From NCBI GenBank assembly GCA_028690035.1, contig JAQVCA010000004.1:1-64000 (forward strand): a stretch of 64,000 bases of DNA, read 5' to 3'. Of the stretch, positions 1-8,946 are shown one piece after another (within the stretch, counting starts at the first letter, position 1; each line of letters begins with the position of its first letter). A program made the position numbers and the translations under genes. The stretch is from Comamonas sp. (GTDB lineage: Bacteria; Pseudomonadota; Gammaproteobacteria; Burkholderiales; Burkholderiaceae_C). Below the pieces are notes generated by a model, which had not been told where the DNA came from, made no database searches, and was given only the letters and a program-made list of their open reading frames with translations.

Positions 1-121
1 GCAGCAAAACAGACCGCTTTAGCAGCGGTGTCGCGCCTTATATCCCCGCGCAAGTGCGGCGGCGTTGCCTTGGGGCCGTTCCGGCCTGCGCAATTGGACG
101 GGGTTTTACGGCGCAGAGGAT
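1..121. other. Window edge, no gene recognised
   Basis: I see no convincing coding region here. The open frames in this stretch look like chance frames in GC-rich DNA. The stretch lies beyond the terminator of the Sel1-repeat gene, so it probably belongs to the neighbouring transcription unit outside the window. Confidence 0.4.
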
Positions 122-140
122 AAAAAACCCACTGCTGGGT
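122..140 (-). terminator. Intrinsic terminator of the Sel1-repeat gene
   Basis: Read on the minus strand this is a 5-bp stem ACCCA/TGGGT with a 4-nt loop followed by a run of six T. It starts 28 bp after the stop of the minus-strand Sel1-repeat gene. The stem is short, but the T-run and the position fit. Confidence 0.6.
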
Positions 141-167
141 GGCGGCAGGTGGTGCTGTTACCCAGGA

Positions 168-770
168 TCAGTGCGGGCGCCAGTGAAAAACGGCGGTGCG
201 CGCCGATGTGCGCTGCACATGGGTCAGCTGCGCGCCCAGGCGGTCGCGCTCTTTGACGGCTTGGTGGTTGCCCCAAACGCCTTCGCTGGCTAGGCAGTAC
301 CAAAAATAGGCTTCGGTGGGGTCTTTGCTCAGGCCCAGGCCATGCTCGTACATGGCACCCACTTTGAGCTGGGCGTGCTGGTAGCCGCTTTCTGCGGCCT
401 GGAGCATCCAGTGCGCGGCCTGGAGGTTGCTGCGCGGCACGCCCTTGCCATGCAGGTACAGCAGCGCCAACTCTAGCTGTGCGCGCGGGTCGCCTTCTTC
501 GGCGGCACGACCCAACCACAGCGCCGCTTGCTGCGCATCGCGTTCCACGCCCTGGCTTTGCAGGTAGCGCTGCGCCAGCTGGTATTGGGCCGCGACATAG
601 CCCAGCTCGGCATAGGCGCGCAGCTCAGACAGGCCGGTGCCTCCTTGCTGGATGAATTCGGTGCGCTCGGGCTCGTGAAAAAGCGCTGGGACAGGTTGCG
701 CTTGGGCCGTTCCCGCCAGGGTCAGCACCAAGGTCAGCGTCAACCCGCAGGCGTGGGCAGTGGTGTGCAT
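168..770 (-). CDS. Sel1-repeat (TPR-like) periplasmic protein
   Basis: This is a 200-residue protein with an N-terminal signal peptide (hydrophobic residues 8-24, likely cleavage after AQA). Sel1-like repeats follow from about residue 50 to 165. Two typical helices can be read: AAQYQLAQRYLQSQGVERDA at 55-75 and AQLELALLYLHGKGVPRSN near 97-115. A third repeat has GAMYEHGLGLSKDPTEAYFW. Sel1 repeats form alpha-solenoids that bind partner proteins; the partner here is unknown. The signal peptide places it in the periplasm. It is transcribed alone and ends at its own terminator. The domain call is firm, but no specific function can be given. Confidence 0.8.
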   Translation of the reverse strand: MHTTAHACGLTLTLVLTLAGTAQAQPVPALFHEPERTEFIQQGGTGLSELRAYAELGYVAAQYQLAQRYLQSQGVERDAQQAALWLGRAAEEGDPRAQLELALLYLHGKGVPRSNLQAAHWMLQAAESGYQHAQLKVGAMYEHGLGLSKDPTEAYFWYCLASEGVWGNHQAVKERDRLGAQLTHVQRTSARTAVFHWRPH

Positions 771-911
771 GCATGTATCTCCCGTTGAACGCCTGGTTCC
801 TGCGCTGGGCCTGGAACATGCCGGGTGGGGTGGTCAATGACAGAGATGGCCAGTCTAGCCATACACGCCACCACACAGCAGCTAGAAAAGACGGGGGATT
901 CGGCACCAAAA

Positions 912-938
912 CCACCGCTGGTGCTACCAGCGAGGTGG
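912..938 (-). terminator. Terminator of the upstream chemoreceptor gene
   Basis: This is a hairpin with arms CCACCGCTGG and CCAGCG(A)GGTGG, one bulged base and a 5-nt loop. On the minus strand it begins 4 nt after the chemoreceptor stop and is followed by four T. This fits rho-independent termination of the minus-strand gene. Confidence 0.6.
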
Positions 939-941
939 GAT

Positions 942-2933
942 TCAGTGTGGCAGAGCAGGGCGCGACGCGTGCTGGCGGGCGCCGCTGCGGTAGGGGTCTT
1001 GACCTTGGTGGTCGTTGAACACCGCCACGGCCTGCACCAGCTCCTGGCTTTGGCTGTGCAAGTTGGTGGCGGCAGCGGCCATTTCTTCGACCAGTGCCGC
1101 GTTTTGCTGGGTCACATGGTCCATCTGGGTGATGGCCTCGCCCACCTGGGCCACGCCCGAGGCCTGCTGCTGGCTGGCGCTGCTGATGGCGGCGACGATG
1201 GTATTCACCTTCTGGATGGCGGCCTCCACCTCTTGCATGGTGTTGCCTGCGCGCTGGGCCAAGGCGTTGCCCTGGTCCATGCGCTGGACGCTGTCGGCAA
1301 TCAGGTGCTTGATTTCTTTGGCCGCCTCGGCACTGCGTCCGGCCAGGCTGCGCACTTCCGAGGCCACCACGGCAAAGCCACGCCCTTGCTCACCGGCGCG
1401 CGCTGCTTCCACGGCAGCGTTCAGCGCCAAGATGTTGGTCTGAAACGCAATGCCATCAATGACGCCGATGATGTCGCTCATGCGGCGGCTGCTGTCGTGG
1501 ATGCCCTGCATGGTCTGCACCACCTGGGCCACGACCTCGCCGCCCTCATGTGCCACCGTCTGCGCCGAGGCCGAGAGCTGGTGCGCCTGCTGGGCGCTGT
1601 CGGCGTTGTGGCGCACGGTGGCGCTGAGCTGCTCCATCGAGGCCGCCGTCTGCTCCAGCGCGCTGGCCTGGCTTTCGGTGCGGCCCGACAGGTCCTGGTT
1701 GCCCTGGGCGATTTCGGCACTGGCCAGGGCCACGCTGTCGGCGCTCTGGCGCACCTGGGCAATGACAGGGCGCAGGCGCGCGCGCATTTGTTGCTGGGCG
1801 GCGATGAGCTCGCCGACCTCGCTGCGGTCGATGGGCAGGTCCTCGCCGCTCAAGTCGCCGTTGGCCACCGCTTCGGCCAGCCCGATGGCCTGGCGCATCG
1901 GCACCGTGATGGAGCGCACAAACACCATGGCCAGTGCCACGGTGGCACCCAGTACCAGCACCATCACCGCGATCAGGGTCATGAACTGGTTGCGCTGCGC
2001 GCGCACATCGGCACGCAGGCGCTGGGCCAGCAGCTCGGAGCCACGGCTGTTGACTTTGTTCACCTCGGTGATGGCCTGAGTCAACTTGCCAAAGTACTCG
2101 GTGGCGGAGTACTGCAGCAGGTCGATGTCCAGCACCTCGGCCTGCGCCAAGGCCAGGCCTTGCTCGGTCAGTTGTGCAGCCAGCCGCACCTCTTTTTCTA
2201 GGTTCTGCGCGTACTCGGGGTTGAGTGCCATGGCCCGACCGATTGAACGCACCGCCTGCTGGTACAGCTCGTTGGTGCGGCTGATCAGGGCGCGAAAGCG
2301 TCCGCGTTCATCCACGCCGATGAAGGCCTGCGTCAAGTAGCCAGCACCCAGGCCACGCAGCTGGGCCAGACCTTCGTTGAACTGGGGCGCCTGCACCAGC
2401 GTGGCTTGCAGCAGCGCAACGTTGGCCATGTGGCGGCTCGATTGCAGGCTATAGGCAACCAGCAGCTCTTCATTCATGACCATCAGGTCGTTCACAAAGC
2501 CCGTGTGGCGCGCAAAGCTGTCGGGCATGTTGATCTGTTCATTGGCCACCAGCTGCTCCAGCGCCAGCCACTTTTTTTGCAAGGCGTGCAAGGCATCGAG
2601 CTGGGCCTGGGGTGTGGCCGACTGCTGCAATGCCTCCAAGGTCTGCGCCAAGGCGGTGTTGACCGCATCGCGCGCAGCCAAGCGGCGTTGCTTCATCTCG
2701 GCGTTGCCCGCCAGCATGCCCGCCGACAGGCCCCGATGTACCTGAATGCGCTCGACGACGGTGCTCAGCGCAATCAGCGCGGGCATGCCGTCGGCTTGGC
2801 GCTTGGCCTGGGCCACGCTGTCCACGCTCATTTGCAGATACAAAAAGGTGGGCACGGCCGTCGTGGCCAGCACGACGACGCCGAGCAGCAAAAATTTCTG
2901 GGCCAGGCGCAGTTGGGTCAGCCAGCGCAGCAT
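942..2933 (-). CDS. Methyl-accepting chemotaxis protein
   Basis: This is a 663-residue chemoreceptor. It has an N-terminal membrane helix (about 8-30), a helical periplasmic sensor region carrying [12 protein letters not shown] (similar to nitrate/nitrite-sensing-type sensors), and a second membrane helix near 320-345. A HAMP linker ([10 protein letters not shown]) follows, then a long coiled-coil signalling domain. The hairpin tip reads [20 protein letters not shown], the CheA/CheW contact site. No C-terminal CheR/CheB pentapeptide is visible. I chose ATG at 2933 because AAGGA lies 5 nt upstream; an ATG at 2939 and longer frames are possible. The ligand is unknown. A second receptor with an almost identical tip lies at 38.0-40.0 kb. 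Confidence 0.93.
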   Translation of the reverse strand: MLRWLTQLRLAQKFLLLGVVVLATTAVPTFLYLQMSVDSVAQAKRQADGMPALIALSTVVERIQVHRGLSAGMLAGNAEMKQRRLAARDAVNTALAQTLEALQQSATPQAQLDALHALQKKWLALEQLVANEQINMPDSFARHTGFVNDLMVMNEELLVAYSLQSSRHMANVALLQATLVQAPQFNEGLAQLRGLGAGYLTQAFIGVDERGRFRALISRTNELYQQAVRSIGRAMALNPEYAQNLEKEVRLAAQLTEQGLALAQAEVLDIDLLQYSATEYFGKLTQAITEVNKVNSRGSELLAQRLRADVRAQRNQFMTLIAVMVLVLGATVALAMVFVRSITVPMRQAIGLAEAVANGDLSGEDLPIDRSEVGELIAAQQQMRARLRPVIAQVRQSADSVALASAEIAQGNQDLSGRTESQASALEQTAASMEQLSATVRHNADSAQQAHQLSASAQTVAHEGGEVVAQVVQTMQGIHDSSRRMSDIIGVIDGIAFQTNILALNAAVEAARAGEQGRGFAVVASEVRSLAGRSAEAAKEIKHLIADSVQRMDQGNALAQRAGNTMQEVEAAIQKVNTIVAAISSASQQQASGVAQVGEAITQMDHVTQQNAALVEEMAAAATNLHSQSQELVQAVAVFNDHQGQDPYRSGARQHASRPALPH

Positions 2934-3079
2934 AAGCATCCTTGGGGGCAAAAGGTGAAAAGACGGAAGTGCCCAGAGTATAGGCAACGCGCACCCTGTG
3001 CTTTTCCAAGAAATTTAAGTGCTTGTACTGAAAAAGTTGTCAGCGTAACCCTGTGTGGCCGACTTTTATTGCTATAAAT

Positions 3080-3163
3080 TAATTAGCTGCTTGCGCTTTA
3101 CTGGAAAGGATTTCAATACTTATTTGCATGAAAACTCTTGTATATAAAGCGGTAGCAGCTATC
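3080..3163. repeat. Dispersed palindrome copy 1 (long form)
   Basis: The left end reads AGCTGC-TTGCGCTTTACTGG and the right end AAAGCGGTAGCAGCT. Between them lies an internal GGATTTCA/TGAAAACTC partial stem. The element fills the gap after the ptsI stop and can act as its terminator. It belongs to the repeat family described in the findings. Confidence 0.7.
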
Positions 3164-3165
3164 TT

Positions 3166-4902
3166 TTATGAACTGGCATGCAGTTGCGCTTCAGGATCAT
3201 TGGCCACCAGCACCTGTTGCGCCCAGGGGGCCAGCTTGCGTGTGTCGGCGCGCAGCACTTCTTGCTTGATGGTGAGCAGCTGTGCCGGGTGCATGGAAAA
3301 ACTGCGCAGCCCCAGGCCCAGCAGCAGGCGCGTCATGCTGGGGTCCCCGGCCATCTCGCCGCACACGCTCACCGATTTGCCGCGTGCCTGGGCCGCTGCG
3401 ATCACCTGGGCGATCAGTTGCAGCACGGCCGGGTGCAGCGGGTCGTAGAGGTGGGCGACCTCTTCGTCGGCACGGTCGATGGCCAGCGTGTACTGGATCA
3501 GGTCGTTGGTGCCCAGCGAGACAAAGTCAAAGTACTGCAGGAACACATCGACCATGAGCGCAGCGGCGGGCACCTCGATCATGGCGCCCAGCTGCACCGC
3601 GCCGTAGGGCTGGCCGCGCTGCTGCAGCTCCTGGCGCGCCTGTTCCACCAGGGCCAGGGTCTGCAGGATTTCGTGGCGGTGCGCCATCATGGGGAACATC
3701 AGCTTCACCGGGCCGTGGCTGGCCGCGCGCAGCACGGCACGCAGCTGTACGCGGAACATGGATGGCTCGGCCAAGCTCCAGCGGATGGCGCGCAGCCCCA
3801 GCGCGGGGTTGAGGATCACGTCGCGACCATGGCGCTCCAGCGGCTTGTCGGCGCCGATGTCGATGGTGCGGATCGTCAGGGGGCGGCCCTGCATGCCTTC
3901 GACGGCGGCCAGATAGGCCTGGTACTGCTCTTGCTCGTCGGGCAGTTGGCCATCGCGTCCCATGAACAGAAATTCGCTGCGAAACAGTCCCACGCCATCG
4001 GCCCCGGCCTGCACGGCGCTGGCAGCGTCGGTCGGTTGCTCGATGTTGGCCAGCAGCTCAATGTTCTGGCCATCCATGGTCAGTGCTGGGGCATGGCGCA
4101 GGCGTGCCAGGCGCTCGCGCTCCAGGGCGACCTGGCGCTGGCGGAAGCGGTACTCCTCCAGCATCGCGGGCGAGGGATCGACCAGCACGATGCCCGCATC
4201 GCCATCGACGATAAGCCAGTCGTCCTGGCGGATGAGCTGGTGCGCCTGCCGTGCGCCGACCACGGCAGGAATGTCCATGCTGCGCGCCACGATGGCGGTG
4301 TGGCTGGTCTTGCCCCCAACCGAGGTGATAAAGCCGGCAAACACGCTGCGTTTGAATTGCAGCATGTCGGCGGGTGACAGGTCTTGTGCCACCAGGATCA
4401 GTGTGTCGCTGCTGTCGCTGGCGCCAGCGCTGGTGCGGCCCTGCAGGGCCGCAGGACAGGCTTGGCCGCGCATGTGACGCAGGATGCGATCGACGATTTG
4501 CTCCAGGTCGGCTTTGCGCTCGCGCAGGTAGGGGTCGTCCATTTCATCGAACTGGCGCGCCACCTGCTCCAGCTGCGTAACCAGCGCCCATTCGGCGTTG
4601 TAGCGCCGCTCGACAATCCACTGGTCAATGCCGTGGCTGAGCACTTCGTCCTGCAGCAGCATGAGGTGGACGTCCAGCAGTGCGGCCAATTCGGCAGGGG
4701 CGTCGGCGGGCAGCTCGTCGGACAGGCGCTGCAGCTCGTGCGCCACCGCATCGCGCGCGCGCTGGGCGCGGGCGAGTTCATCGGGGACTTGCTCGGGCTG
4801 GATGAAGTAGTGGCGCACCTCGGTGCGGCTGCCCGCAATCACGACGGCACGCCCAATGGCGATGCCGCGCGCAACCGCCAGACCATGCAGGGAGAAGGTC
4901 AT
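3166..4902 (-). CDS. ptsI: Phosphoenolpyruvate-protein phosphotransferase (PTS enzyme I)
   Basis: Enzyme I takes phosphate from phosphoenolpyruvate on an active-site histidine and passes it to HPr in the cytosol. The 578-residue length matches the family. The swivelling domain holds GGKTSHTAIVARS with the catalytic His at residue 201. The C-terminal TIM-barrel carries the PEP-binding stretch GADGVGLFRSEFLFM and the conserved VSVCGEMAGDP. The gene starts 5 bp after ptsH and ends the EIIA-HPr-EI operon. No EIIB or EIIC is present in the window, so the phosphate flow is likely regulatory. Confidence 0.97.
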   Translation of the reverse strand: MTFSLHGLAVARGIAIGRAVVIAGSRTEVRHYFIQPEQVPDELARAQRARDAVAHELQRLSDELPADAPAELAALLDVHLMLLQDEVLSHGIDQWIVERRYNAEWALVTQLEQVARQFDEMDDPYLRERKADLEQIVDRILRHMRGQACPAALQGRTSAGASDSSDTLILVAQDLSPADMLQFKRSVFAGFITSVGGKTSHTAIVARSMDIPAVVGARQAHQLIRQDDWLIVDGDAGIVLVDPSPAMLEEYRFRQRQVALERERLARLRHAPALTMDGQNIELLANIEQPTDAASAVQAGADGVGLFRSEFLFMGRDGQLPDEQEQYQAYLAAVEGMQGRPLTIRTIDIGADKPLERHGRDVILNPALGLRAIRWSLAEPSMFRVQLRAVLRAASHGPVKLMFPMMAHRHEILQTLALVEQARQELQQRGQPYGAVQLGAMIEVPAAALMVDVFLQYFDFVSLGTNDLIQYTLAIDRADEEVAHLYDPLHPAVLQLIAQVIAAAQARGKSVSVCGEMAGDPSMTRLLLGLGLRSFSMHPAQLLTIKQEVLRADTRKLAPWAQQVLVANDPEAQLHASS

Positions 4903-4907
4903 GCTGT

Positions 4908-5177
4908 TTACTGGCCTTCGCCAAACTTGTCTTGGATCAGCGCCACCAGCGCGGTCATGGCTTCGGCTTCTTGGGGGCCGTCGGTTTCCAGCACCACCTG
5001 GCTACCTAAGCCCGCCGCCAGCATCATCACGCCCATGATACTTTTGGCGTTGATGCGCCGCTCGCCCTTGCTCATCCAGACATCGCAGCGAAAGCTGCCC
5101 GCCAGCTTGGTGAGTTTGGCCGAGGCTCGGGCGTGTAGGCCCAGCTTGTTGGTGATGGTGATTTCTTGTTTCAGCAT
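4908..5177 (-). CDS. ptsH: Phosphocarrier protein HPr
   Basis: This 89-residue HPr relays phosphate from enzyme I to EIIA proteins. The enzyme I site LGLHARASAKL has His at exactly residue 15. The regulatory serine in NAKSIMGVMML is at exactly residue 46, the residue that HPr kinase/phosphorylase modifies. An hprK gene lies at 17.6 kb, so both modifications are plausible in this organism. The ATG at 5177 was chosen over longer upstream frames because it gives the canonical N-terminus and residue numbering. It lies 68 bp after the EIIA gene and 5 bp before ptsI. Confidence 0.97.
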   Translation of the reverse strand: MLKQEITITNKLGLHARASAKLTKLAGSFRCDVWMSKGERRINAKSIMGVMMLAAGLGSQVVLETDGPQEAEAMTALVALIQDKFGEGQ

Positions 5178-5245
5178 AGGAATCGGAATTTGGGTCGGAA
5201 CCTGGATGGGGAATCTGGAGTGATCAGAGCGCTGGGTATCCGCGC

Positions 5246-5659
5246 TTACGCCTGCCCATTGGCATCGCGCAGCAACAGGCCGTTGTGTCCACCTTCCAGG
5301 GCGCGCTGGGCCCATTGGGGCAGCGCTTCGTGGCGGTAGGCCATGGCGCGCAGCAGCATGGGCAGGTTCACTCCGGCCAGCAAGGGCCAGCCCTGCGCCT
5401 GCGCCAGCTGCTGGGCGACGTTGCTGGGGGTGGCACCCCAGACATCGGTCAGCACCAGACAGGGCGCGCCAGCGCTGCGCGCGGCCAGCTGTAGAGCGCG
5501 TTGCAAGGTGGCCTCCGGGGGCTCGTCAGCGGGGACATCCACGGCCTGTACAAACTCGGGGGCATCGGTAAAGACGTGGGCGGCGCAGTCCAGCAAGGCA
5601 CTGGCCAGGGGCGCGTGGGCCAGCAGGAGCACATGCCCGGGAAGGGAGGAGGCGTTCAT
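5246..5659 (-). CDS. PTS EIIA component, mannose family
   Basis: This is a 137-residue domain of the EIIA(Man) family. The presumed phospho-acceptor His15 lies in HVLLLAHAPLASALL, and the family motif VLTDVWGATPSNVAQQLA is near residues 91-108. It stands first in the order EIIA-ptsH-ptsI on the minus strand. Such stand-alone EIIA(Man) proteins with HPr and EI are usual in betaproteobacteria that lack a mannose permease, where a regulatory role is assumed. No EIIB/C/D is nearby. Confidence 0.88.
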   Translation of the reverse strand: MNASSLPGHVLLLAHAPLASALLDCAAHVFTDAPEFVQAVDVPADEPPEATLQRALQLAARSAGAPCLVLTDVWGATPSNVAQQLAQAQGWPLLAGVNLPMLLRAMAYRHEALPQWAQRALEGGHNGLLLRDANGQA

Positions 5660-5710
5660 GGGGGGTTATTGTCCGGGCACCGCGCCATCGCGGCGGTGCG
5701 TGAGGGGGAT

Positions 5711-6289
5711 TTATTCGTCCAGCAGCACCAGATGGTCAAAAAATTGCTTGGCCAGTTCATGGTTGGGCTTGGGGGCATAGATCACGGCGTGAATGATGCG
5801 CGCCTTGCGGCCTTCCTGGCGCGCAAACCAAACACCGTGGGTGGTCATGGTCCAGCCTGCGGCGCCTTCACCCTCGACGGTGGCCTGGATGGAGCGCGAC
5901 AGCGGCATGGCGCCGGCGGGCACAAAGGGCGCGCCGCTTTTGCTGTTTTTGCCATCGACGGCCTTGAGCTTGCTCAGCACGGCCGCCTGCCAGAAGGCCA
6001 GCGCATCGTCGGCGCGCTCGGCATCTTCGAGCAGCCAGTGCGAAAGGGCGTAGGTGGAATCGACGGCATCGCAGCCCATCATGCTCACCATGACCTTGCC
6101 ATCGCCCGTACCAAAATCGACGGGCGTGCGCGCCACTTCGGGCTCGCAGGGAAAGTAGGCCAGCATGCGCGCCTCGTTCAAACGCACTTCGCGCCAAGGC
6201 AGCTCCGGGGTCTTTTCGCTGCAGGCCACCAGCAGACCCAGGCAGCAGGCGGCCAGTGCACAAGGCAGAAGTTTCCAGTGTTTCAGCAT
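5711..6289 (-). CDS. Putative lipoprotein of unknown function
   Basis: This is a 192-residue protein with a lipoprotein signal peptide: a hydrophobic stretch ends in the lipobox LLVACS, so Cys23 is the probable lipid anchor. The mature part has no domain I recognise. The ATG at 6289 was chosen because it begins directly with the signal peptide. It is on the same strand as the PTS genes, 51 bp upstream of the EIIA gene, and could be the first gene of that transcript. It is divergent from the TlpA-like gene. Confidence 0.75.
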   Translation of the reverse strand: MLKHWKLLPCALAACCLGLLVACSEKTPELPWREVRLNEARMLAYFPCEPEVARTPVDFGTGDGKVMVSMMGCDAVDSTYALSHWLLEDAERADDALAFWQAAVLSKLKAVDGKNSKSGAPFVPAGAMPLSRSIQATVEGEGAAGWTMTTHGVWFARQEGRKARIIHAVIYAPKPNHELAKQFFDHLVLLDE

Positions 6290-6435
6290 GGCTGGATTAT
6301 CGGCAGGCGCAGCGGCCAGAACAGGCGAACTTTCCCTTTGTCGGGCCACTCCATGGCCTGGCTTGCACCAGCGCAAGCCCCAAGCACCCAGGCAAGCGAC
6401 CTGGGCACTGCATCTCTGAGCACAATCGCCCCACC

Positions 6436-6939
6436 ATGAAAACCAAACACGCCCTTCTCAGTCTTGCCCTGGCCGCTTTTGTCGCCCTGGGTGCCTATGT
6501 GTACTGGGGCGAGGCCACCCAGCCCGCGCCCCAGACGTCGTTCCTGCTGCTCGATGGCAGCAGCACCAGCACCCAGGCGTTGCAAGGCAAGGTCACGCTG
6601 GTCAACTTTTGGGCCACCAGCTGCACCACCTGTGTGGCCGAGATGCCCGACATCGCCGCCACCTACAACAAGTACAAAGACCAGGGCTACGACACTCTAG
6701 CCGTGGCCATGCAGTACGACCCGCCGCAGTACGTGCTCAATTTCGCCCAGTCGCGCCAGCTGCCCTTCAAGGTGGCGCTGGACAACACCGGCGCCGTGGC
6801 CAAGGCCTGGGGCGATATCCAGATCACGCCCACCACCTACCTGGTGAACAAGCGCGGCCATATCGTCAAAACCTACGTGGGCGCGCCCAATTTCGAGGAG
6901 CTGCACCGCCTGATCGAGCAGCTGCTGGCCGAGGCATAG
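6436..6939 (+). CDS. TlpA-family thiol-disulfide oxidoreductase
   Basis: This is a 167-residue protein with one N-terminal membrane anchor (residues 4-24) and a periplasmic thioredoxin fold. The redox site TSCTTC sits after VTLVNFWA. The cis-proline loop ITPTTYLVNKRGHIV is near residue 135. Proteins of this family reduce or isomerise disulfides in the periplasm, often for cytochrome c assembly. The next genes encode a cytochrome c' and a cytochrome b561, which fits but does not prove that role. The gene ends at a strong hairpin shared with the convergent cytochrome gene. Confidence 0.85.
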   Translation: MKTKHALLSLALAAFVALGAYVYWGEATQPAPQTSFLLLDGSSTSTQALQGKVTLVNFWATSCTTCVAEMPDIAATYNKYKDQGYDTLAVAMQYDPPQYVLNFAQSRQLPFKVALDNTGAVAKAWGDIQITPTTYLVNKRGHIVKTYVGAPNFEELHRLIEQLLAEA

Positions 6940-6975
6940 CGCCCTGCTGTCGCGCAGACCATTGCCCAAAAAGAC

Positions 6976-7007
6976 AAGGCCGGATTTCTTCATGAAATCC
7001 GGCCTTT
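6976..7007. terminator. Bidirectional terminator
   Basis: Arms of 13 bp (AAGGCCGGATTTC and GAAATCCGGCCTT) enclose a 5-nt loop. The hairpin lies between the convergent TlpA-like gene and the cytochrome c' gene and can serve both. Confidence 0.8.
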
Positions 7008-7013
7008 GCGCCT

Positions 7014-7034
7014 ATTTAGAAAGCGTGAGCAGCT
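7014..7034. repeat. Dispersed palindrome copy 2 (half element)
   Basis: Only the right end of the family is seen, AAAGCGTGAGCAGCT. It lies in the convergent gap before the cytochrome c' stop. Confidence 0.45.
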
Positions 7035-7070
7035 CGCTTTTCAATAGCAAGCGATCACGGGGTCACAGCA

Positions 7071-7529
7071 TCACTTGTTCTTGTAGGCGTCGTGGCAGCT
7101 TTTGCAGGTCTGGGCCGCAGGGCCAAACGCGGCTTTGAGCTTGTCCAGATCACCCGACTTGGCCGCTGCCACCAGCTTGCCCGCTTCGGTGTGGAACTGC
7201 TGCTGCTTCTCGTCGAACTGGGCTTTTTCTTTCCAGATGGCGGGCTTGGCCTTGCCGCCCTCGGTACCGGGGCCAAAGGCGGCCCAGGGCAGGTTGGCTA
7301 CGGCGGCGAGCACGTCGGCATGCTCGGCAGCGGCCTTGGCATCGTAGGGGGCCTTGTTGTTGGCCATGGCGCCCAGCGCGCTGAAATGGTGCCCGGCGAT
7401 GGCAAATGCGCTTTGGCGGTACTTGATGGCATCTTCTGCCTTGCCAAAGCTTTGCTGTGCCGAAGCGGCGCCGGTGAACAGAACGGCAGCACCTGCCAGG
7501 GCCGTGGCGGCCAGAGTTTTGAGTCGCAT
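7071..7529 (-). CDS. cycP: Cytochrome c'
   Basis: This is a 152-residue periplasmic haem protein. A signal peptide (cleavage after ASAQ) is followed by a four-helix-bundle cytochrome. The haem motif CKSCH is at residues 142-146, near the C-terminus, as in the class II cytochrome c' family. Such proteins bind NO or CO on a five-coordinate haem and protect against nitrosative stress. The gene is divergent from a cytochrome b561 gene (161 bp apart), a frequent pairing. Family assignment is firm; the physiological role is inferred. Confidence 0.93.
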   Translation of the reverse strand: MRLKTLAATALAGAAVLFTGAASAQQSFGKAEDAIKYRQSAFAIAGHHFSALGAMANNKAPYDAKAAAEHADVLAAVANLPWAAFGPGTEGGKAKPAIWKEKAQFDEKQQQFHTEAGKLVAAAKSGDLDKLKAAFGPAAQTCKSCHDAYKNK

Positions 7530-7690
7530 GAGGAACTTCCTTTGCTGGTTGAGAATCGAGGTCGGTTATAACTCTTGTCGCCGCGTGGATAAAAGCGCCA
7601 CGCCGTAGTTCCCAGTTTTACTTGTTTTTACGCTGCTTTACGTTGTTTTGGCGCACCCTGCGTCCCTCTAAACCCCGACCATTGTTTGCC

Positions 7691-8374
7691 ATGAATACCT
7701 CCACCCGTTTGCGCATCTGGGATCTTCCCACCCGTTTGTTCCACTGGCTGCTGGTGGTGGGCATGGTGGCCCTGCTGGTGACCAGCAAGATCGGCGGAGA
7801 CGCGATGGCCTGGCACCTGCGCCTGGGCCAAGGGGTGCTGGCGCTGCTGGTGTTTCGCGTGCTGTGGGGCGTGGTGGGTGGGTATTGGTCGCGCTTCCTG
7901 ACCTTTGTGCCCAGCCCACAGCGCCTGCTGGCCTACCTGCGTGGCCAGGGCACTGTGCGCGATGAGGTCGGACACAACCCACTGGGTGCGCTGTCGGTGC
8001 TCGGGATGCTGGGCATCATCGGGCTGCAGGTGTTCACAGGATTGCTGACCGATGATGAAATTTTTTATGCGGGGCCGCTGACGGGGCTGGTGTCGGGCGA
8101 TACGGTGGCCTGGGCCACAACGTGGCACAAAACCTGGGGGCAGTGGCTGCTGCTGGGTGCGATTGCCCTGCATGTGCTGGCGCTGGTGTTTTACAGCGTG
8201 GTGCAGAAGAAAAAACTGGTTCCAGCCATGGTGCATGGCGACAAGGAAGCCGTGCCCGCCGGGGTGCCCGCCAGCCGCGATGGCTGGACACAGCGCCTGC
8301 TGGCCTTGGTGGTGCTGGCCGTGGGCGCCGGTGCGGCGTGGTGGGTGTGGCAGCTGGGTGGCCCAGGGTTTTAA
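7691..8374 (+). CDS. Cytochrome b561-type membrane protein
   Basis: This is a 227-residue integral membrane protein with four main hydrophobic helices plus a fifth near the C-terminus (residues 205-222). Haem-ligand histidines are seen in TRLFHWLLVVGM and in later helices (TTWHKTWGQ, IALHVLAL). The family carries electrons between quinones and periplasmic cytochromes. The ATG at 7691 puts the first helix about 12 residues in; a longer frame to 7622 is unlikely. The divergent cytochrome c' gene is its likely electron partner. Confidence 0.88.
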   Translation: MNTSTRLRIWDLPTRLFHWLLVVGMVALLVTSKIGGDAMAWHLRLGQGVLALLVFRVLWGVVGGYWSRFLTFVPSPQRLLAYLRGQGTVRDEVGHNPLGALSVLGMLGIIGLQVFTGLLTDDEIFYAGPLTGLVSGDTVAWATTWHKTWGQWLLLGAIALHVLALVFYSVVQKKKLVPAMVHGDKEAVPAGVPASRDGWTQRLLALVVLAVGAGAAWWVWQLGGPGF

Positions 8375-8444
8375 CGGGGCGCCGCGCTGGCTGGCCGATC
8401 GCTACACTTGCCGCGTGTGTTGAACTGCAGAAGATGACAAGGCT

Positions 8445-8942
8445 TTGACAGAGGAACATCCCCCCGTAGTGCTGCGCCATGCCGACAGCGCAGAAGAGTT
8501 GGCCGACGCGCGCATGCTCTTTGCTGAGTACGCCGACAGTCTGGATGTGGACTTGGGCTTTCAGTCCTTCGATGAGGAGCTGCGCGCCCTGCCCGCCGAG
8601 TACGCCGCGCCACGCGGTTGTCTGCTGGTGGCCTATGTGGGCCATACCCCGGCAGGCTGCTGCGCCCTGCGCCCGCTGGACAACAGCGACTACCCCAATG
8701 CTGCTGAAATGAAGCGCCTGTACGTGCGCAAGATGTTTCGTGGCTTTGGTCTGGGGCGCCAGCTGGCCGAGGCCACGCTGGATGCAGCACGGCTGGCCGG
8801 CTATGCGTGCGTGCTGCTGGACACCCTGGACGATATGGAATCTGCCCGCACGCTGTACGTGGAGCTGGGCTTTGAGGACATTCCGCCCTACTACCACAAC
8901 CCCGTCGTGGGGGCGCACTACCTGAAGGCGGACATTTTCTAG
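8445..8942 (+). CDS. GNAT family N-acetyltransferase
   Basis: This is a 165-residue GNAT enzyme. The acetyl-CoA site RKMFRGFGLGRQLAE is preceded by the beta-strand AEMKRLYV, and the C-terminal strand ARTLYVELGFEDIPPYY is typical. The acceptor substrate is unknown. The best frame begins with TTG at 8445; no ATG fits. The upstream AAGG is close to the start, so the start is uncertain. The gene ends 4 bp before the convergent mnmA stop. Confidence 0.85.
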   Translation: MTEEHPPVVLRHADSAEELADARMLFAEYADSLDVDLGFQSFDEELRALPAEYAAPRGCLLVAYVGHTPAGCCALRPLDNSDYPNAAEMKRLYVRKMFRGFGLGRQLAEATLDAARLAGYACVLLDTLDDMESARTLYVELGFEDIPPYYHNPVVGAHYLKADIF

Positions 8943-8946
8943 GCGC

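Noticed and set aside
825-2201. 458-codon open frame opposite the first chemoreceptor gene
   Set aside because: Antisense shadow rich in His, Gly and Leu with no recognisable fold; the chemoreceptor on the minus strand explains the sequence.
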